A stretch of DNA of 64,000 nucleotides, taken from positions 4,340,001 to 4,404,000 of the forward strand of contig NZ_CP014943.1 in assembly GCF_002077175.1 (NCBI RefSeq). The letters are read 5' to 3'. The notes beneath the pieces were generated by a model. The model had not been told where the DNA came from. It saw only the letters and a list, made by a program, of their open reading frames with translations, and ran no database searches. This DNA is from Colwellia sp. PAMC 21821. GTDB lineage: Bacteria > Pseudomonadota > Gammaproteobacteria > Enterobacterales > Alteromonadaceae. This document shows positions 63,604 to 64,000 of this stretch, in pieces. Each line of letters opens with the position of its first letter. Within the stretch, counting starts at the first letter, position 1. The position numbers and the translations under genes were made by a program.

Positions 63604-64000
63604 ATGTATAAAGGACAACTAAAAAGTTGGAATGATAGTAAAGGCTTTGGCTTTATAGAATCGCCTGATCTCAAGCAAGACACATTCATACATATATCAA
63701 CGTTAAAAGCCATGAACAGAAAACCTAAACAAGGTGATTTCATTTATTTCGAGACGGAAAATCAAGCTAATGGCAAAATCAGAGCAGTAAATTGCCGTAT
63801 TGAAGGAGTAGCGGCAAAGTCGATAACTAAACGCAATGTGCCAAGGATGCATAAAAAGTCATCAGCACCAACAAGTAAAATAGTTACAACATTAGCTATA
63901 GTGCTTATTGCCGTTTTTGCTTACCAACGGTTGAATATTTCGCCTGATTCAAAACCTATACAGCATATCCAAACAAAGCCAAATATAACATTATCTGATA
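63604..64000 (+). CDS. Cold-shock-domain protein with membrane segment (3' end outside window)
   Basis: The ATG at 63604 opens MYKGQLKSWNDSKGFGFIES, a cold-shock domain with RNP1-like KGFGFI and RNP2-like TFIHIS motifs. After a basic linker a single hydrophobic segment follows (about residues 101-115), then a hydrophilic stretch running off the window at base 64000. Related proteins fuse a cold-shock domain to DUF1294 or to an Excalibur domain; the end needed to decide is not present. The cold-shock domain would bind RNA on the cytosolic face. Confidence 0.82.
   Translation, partial: MYKGQLKSWNDSKGFGFIESPDLKQDTFIHISTLKAMNRKPKQGDFIYFETENQANGKIRAVNCRIEGVAAKSITKRNVPRMHKKSSAPTSKIVTTLAIVLIAVFAYQRLNISPDSKPIQHIQTKPNITLSD

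Overview
The window is AT-rich DNA from a marine gammaproteobacterium. Gene content fits an Alteromonadales of the Colwellia/Thalassotalea type: a PEP-CTERM protein, a carrageenase-like beta-helix protein, DUF6445 and DUF6868 families, an E. coli-like FbaA and oligopeptidase B. The genus is inferred from content; no 16S rRNA gene is present.

Left region (1-17.6 kb) looks like an accessory polysaccharide/sugar region: a frameshifted PhoD-like phosphatase, a DUF6445 oxygenase-like protein, an SMP-30 lactonase, a CRTAC1-like lipoprotein, a DUF1800/DUF1501 pair, aldose 1-epimerase, a 1215-residue secreted protein resembling GH82 iota-carrageenases, a PEP-CTERM protein, a class II aldolase and a PQQ-type aldose dehydrogenase. 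Between the last two genes lies a 5'-truncated tRNA-Ser(UGA), followed by two 114-bp tandem copies of its T-arm/CCA end, each with its own terminator. This is a likely scar of tRNA-targeted integration.

The fds region (17.8-28.8 kb) carries a five-gene NAD-dependent formate dehydrogenase operon (fdsG-fdsB-fdsA-fdhD-fdsD), a divergent ModE-like regulator with a ligand-binding-type domain, and an OFA-family (oxalate/formate type) transporter. The fds and transporter promoters share the same architecture: a TATGAA-N6-TTCATA palindrome at a fixed distance from a TATAGT -10-like box. The block is flanked by 192-bp perfect direct repeats of the 5' end of a SEC-C gene and also holds an amidohydrolase pseudogene and a DUF6868 gene remnant.

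The right part (28.8-64 kb) is mostly ordinary chromosome: SEC-C protein, YjdM, DTW protein, a DUF4080 radical SAM enzyme, Gfo/Idh oxidoreductase, homocysteine methyltransferase, an intact IS3-family element with a 3-bp target duplication, TrxC, an RsbQ-like hydrolase translationally coupled to a PAS hybrid kinase, oligopeptidase B, an MlaA/MMPL pair, a PA2778/PA2779 pair, a double nitrilase-fold protein lacking both catalytic cysteines, an isochorismatase-like hydrolase, an EamA transporter, a persulfide-dioxygenase-like MBL protein, a glutaredoxin-MauE fusion, two EEP-family proteins, cardiolipin synthase, tandem DUF606 transporters, CorA and the start of a cold-shock-domain membrane protein. 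No rRNA gene, complete tRNA, CRISPR array or prophage was seen.
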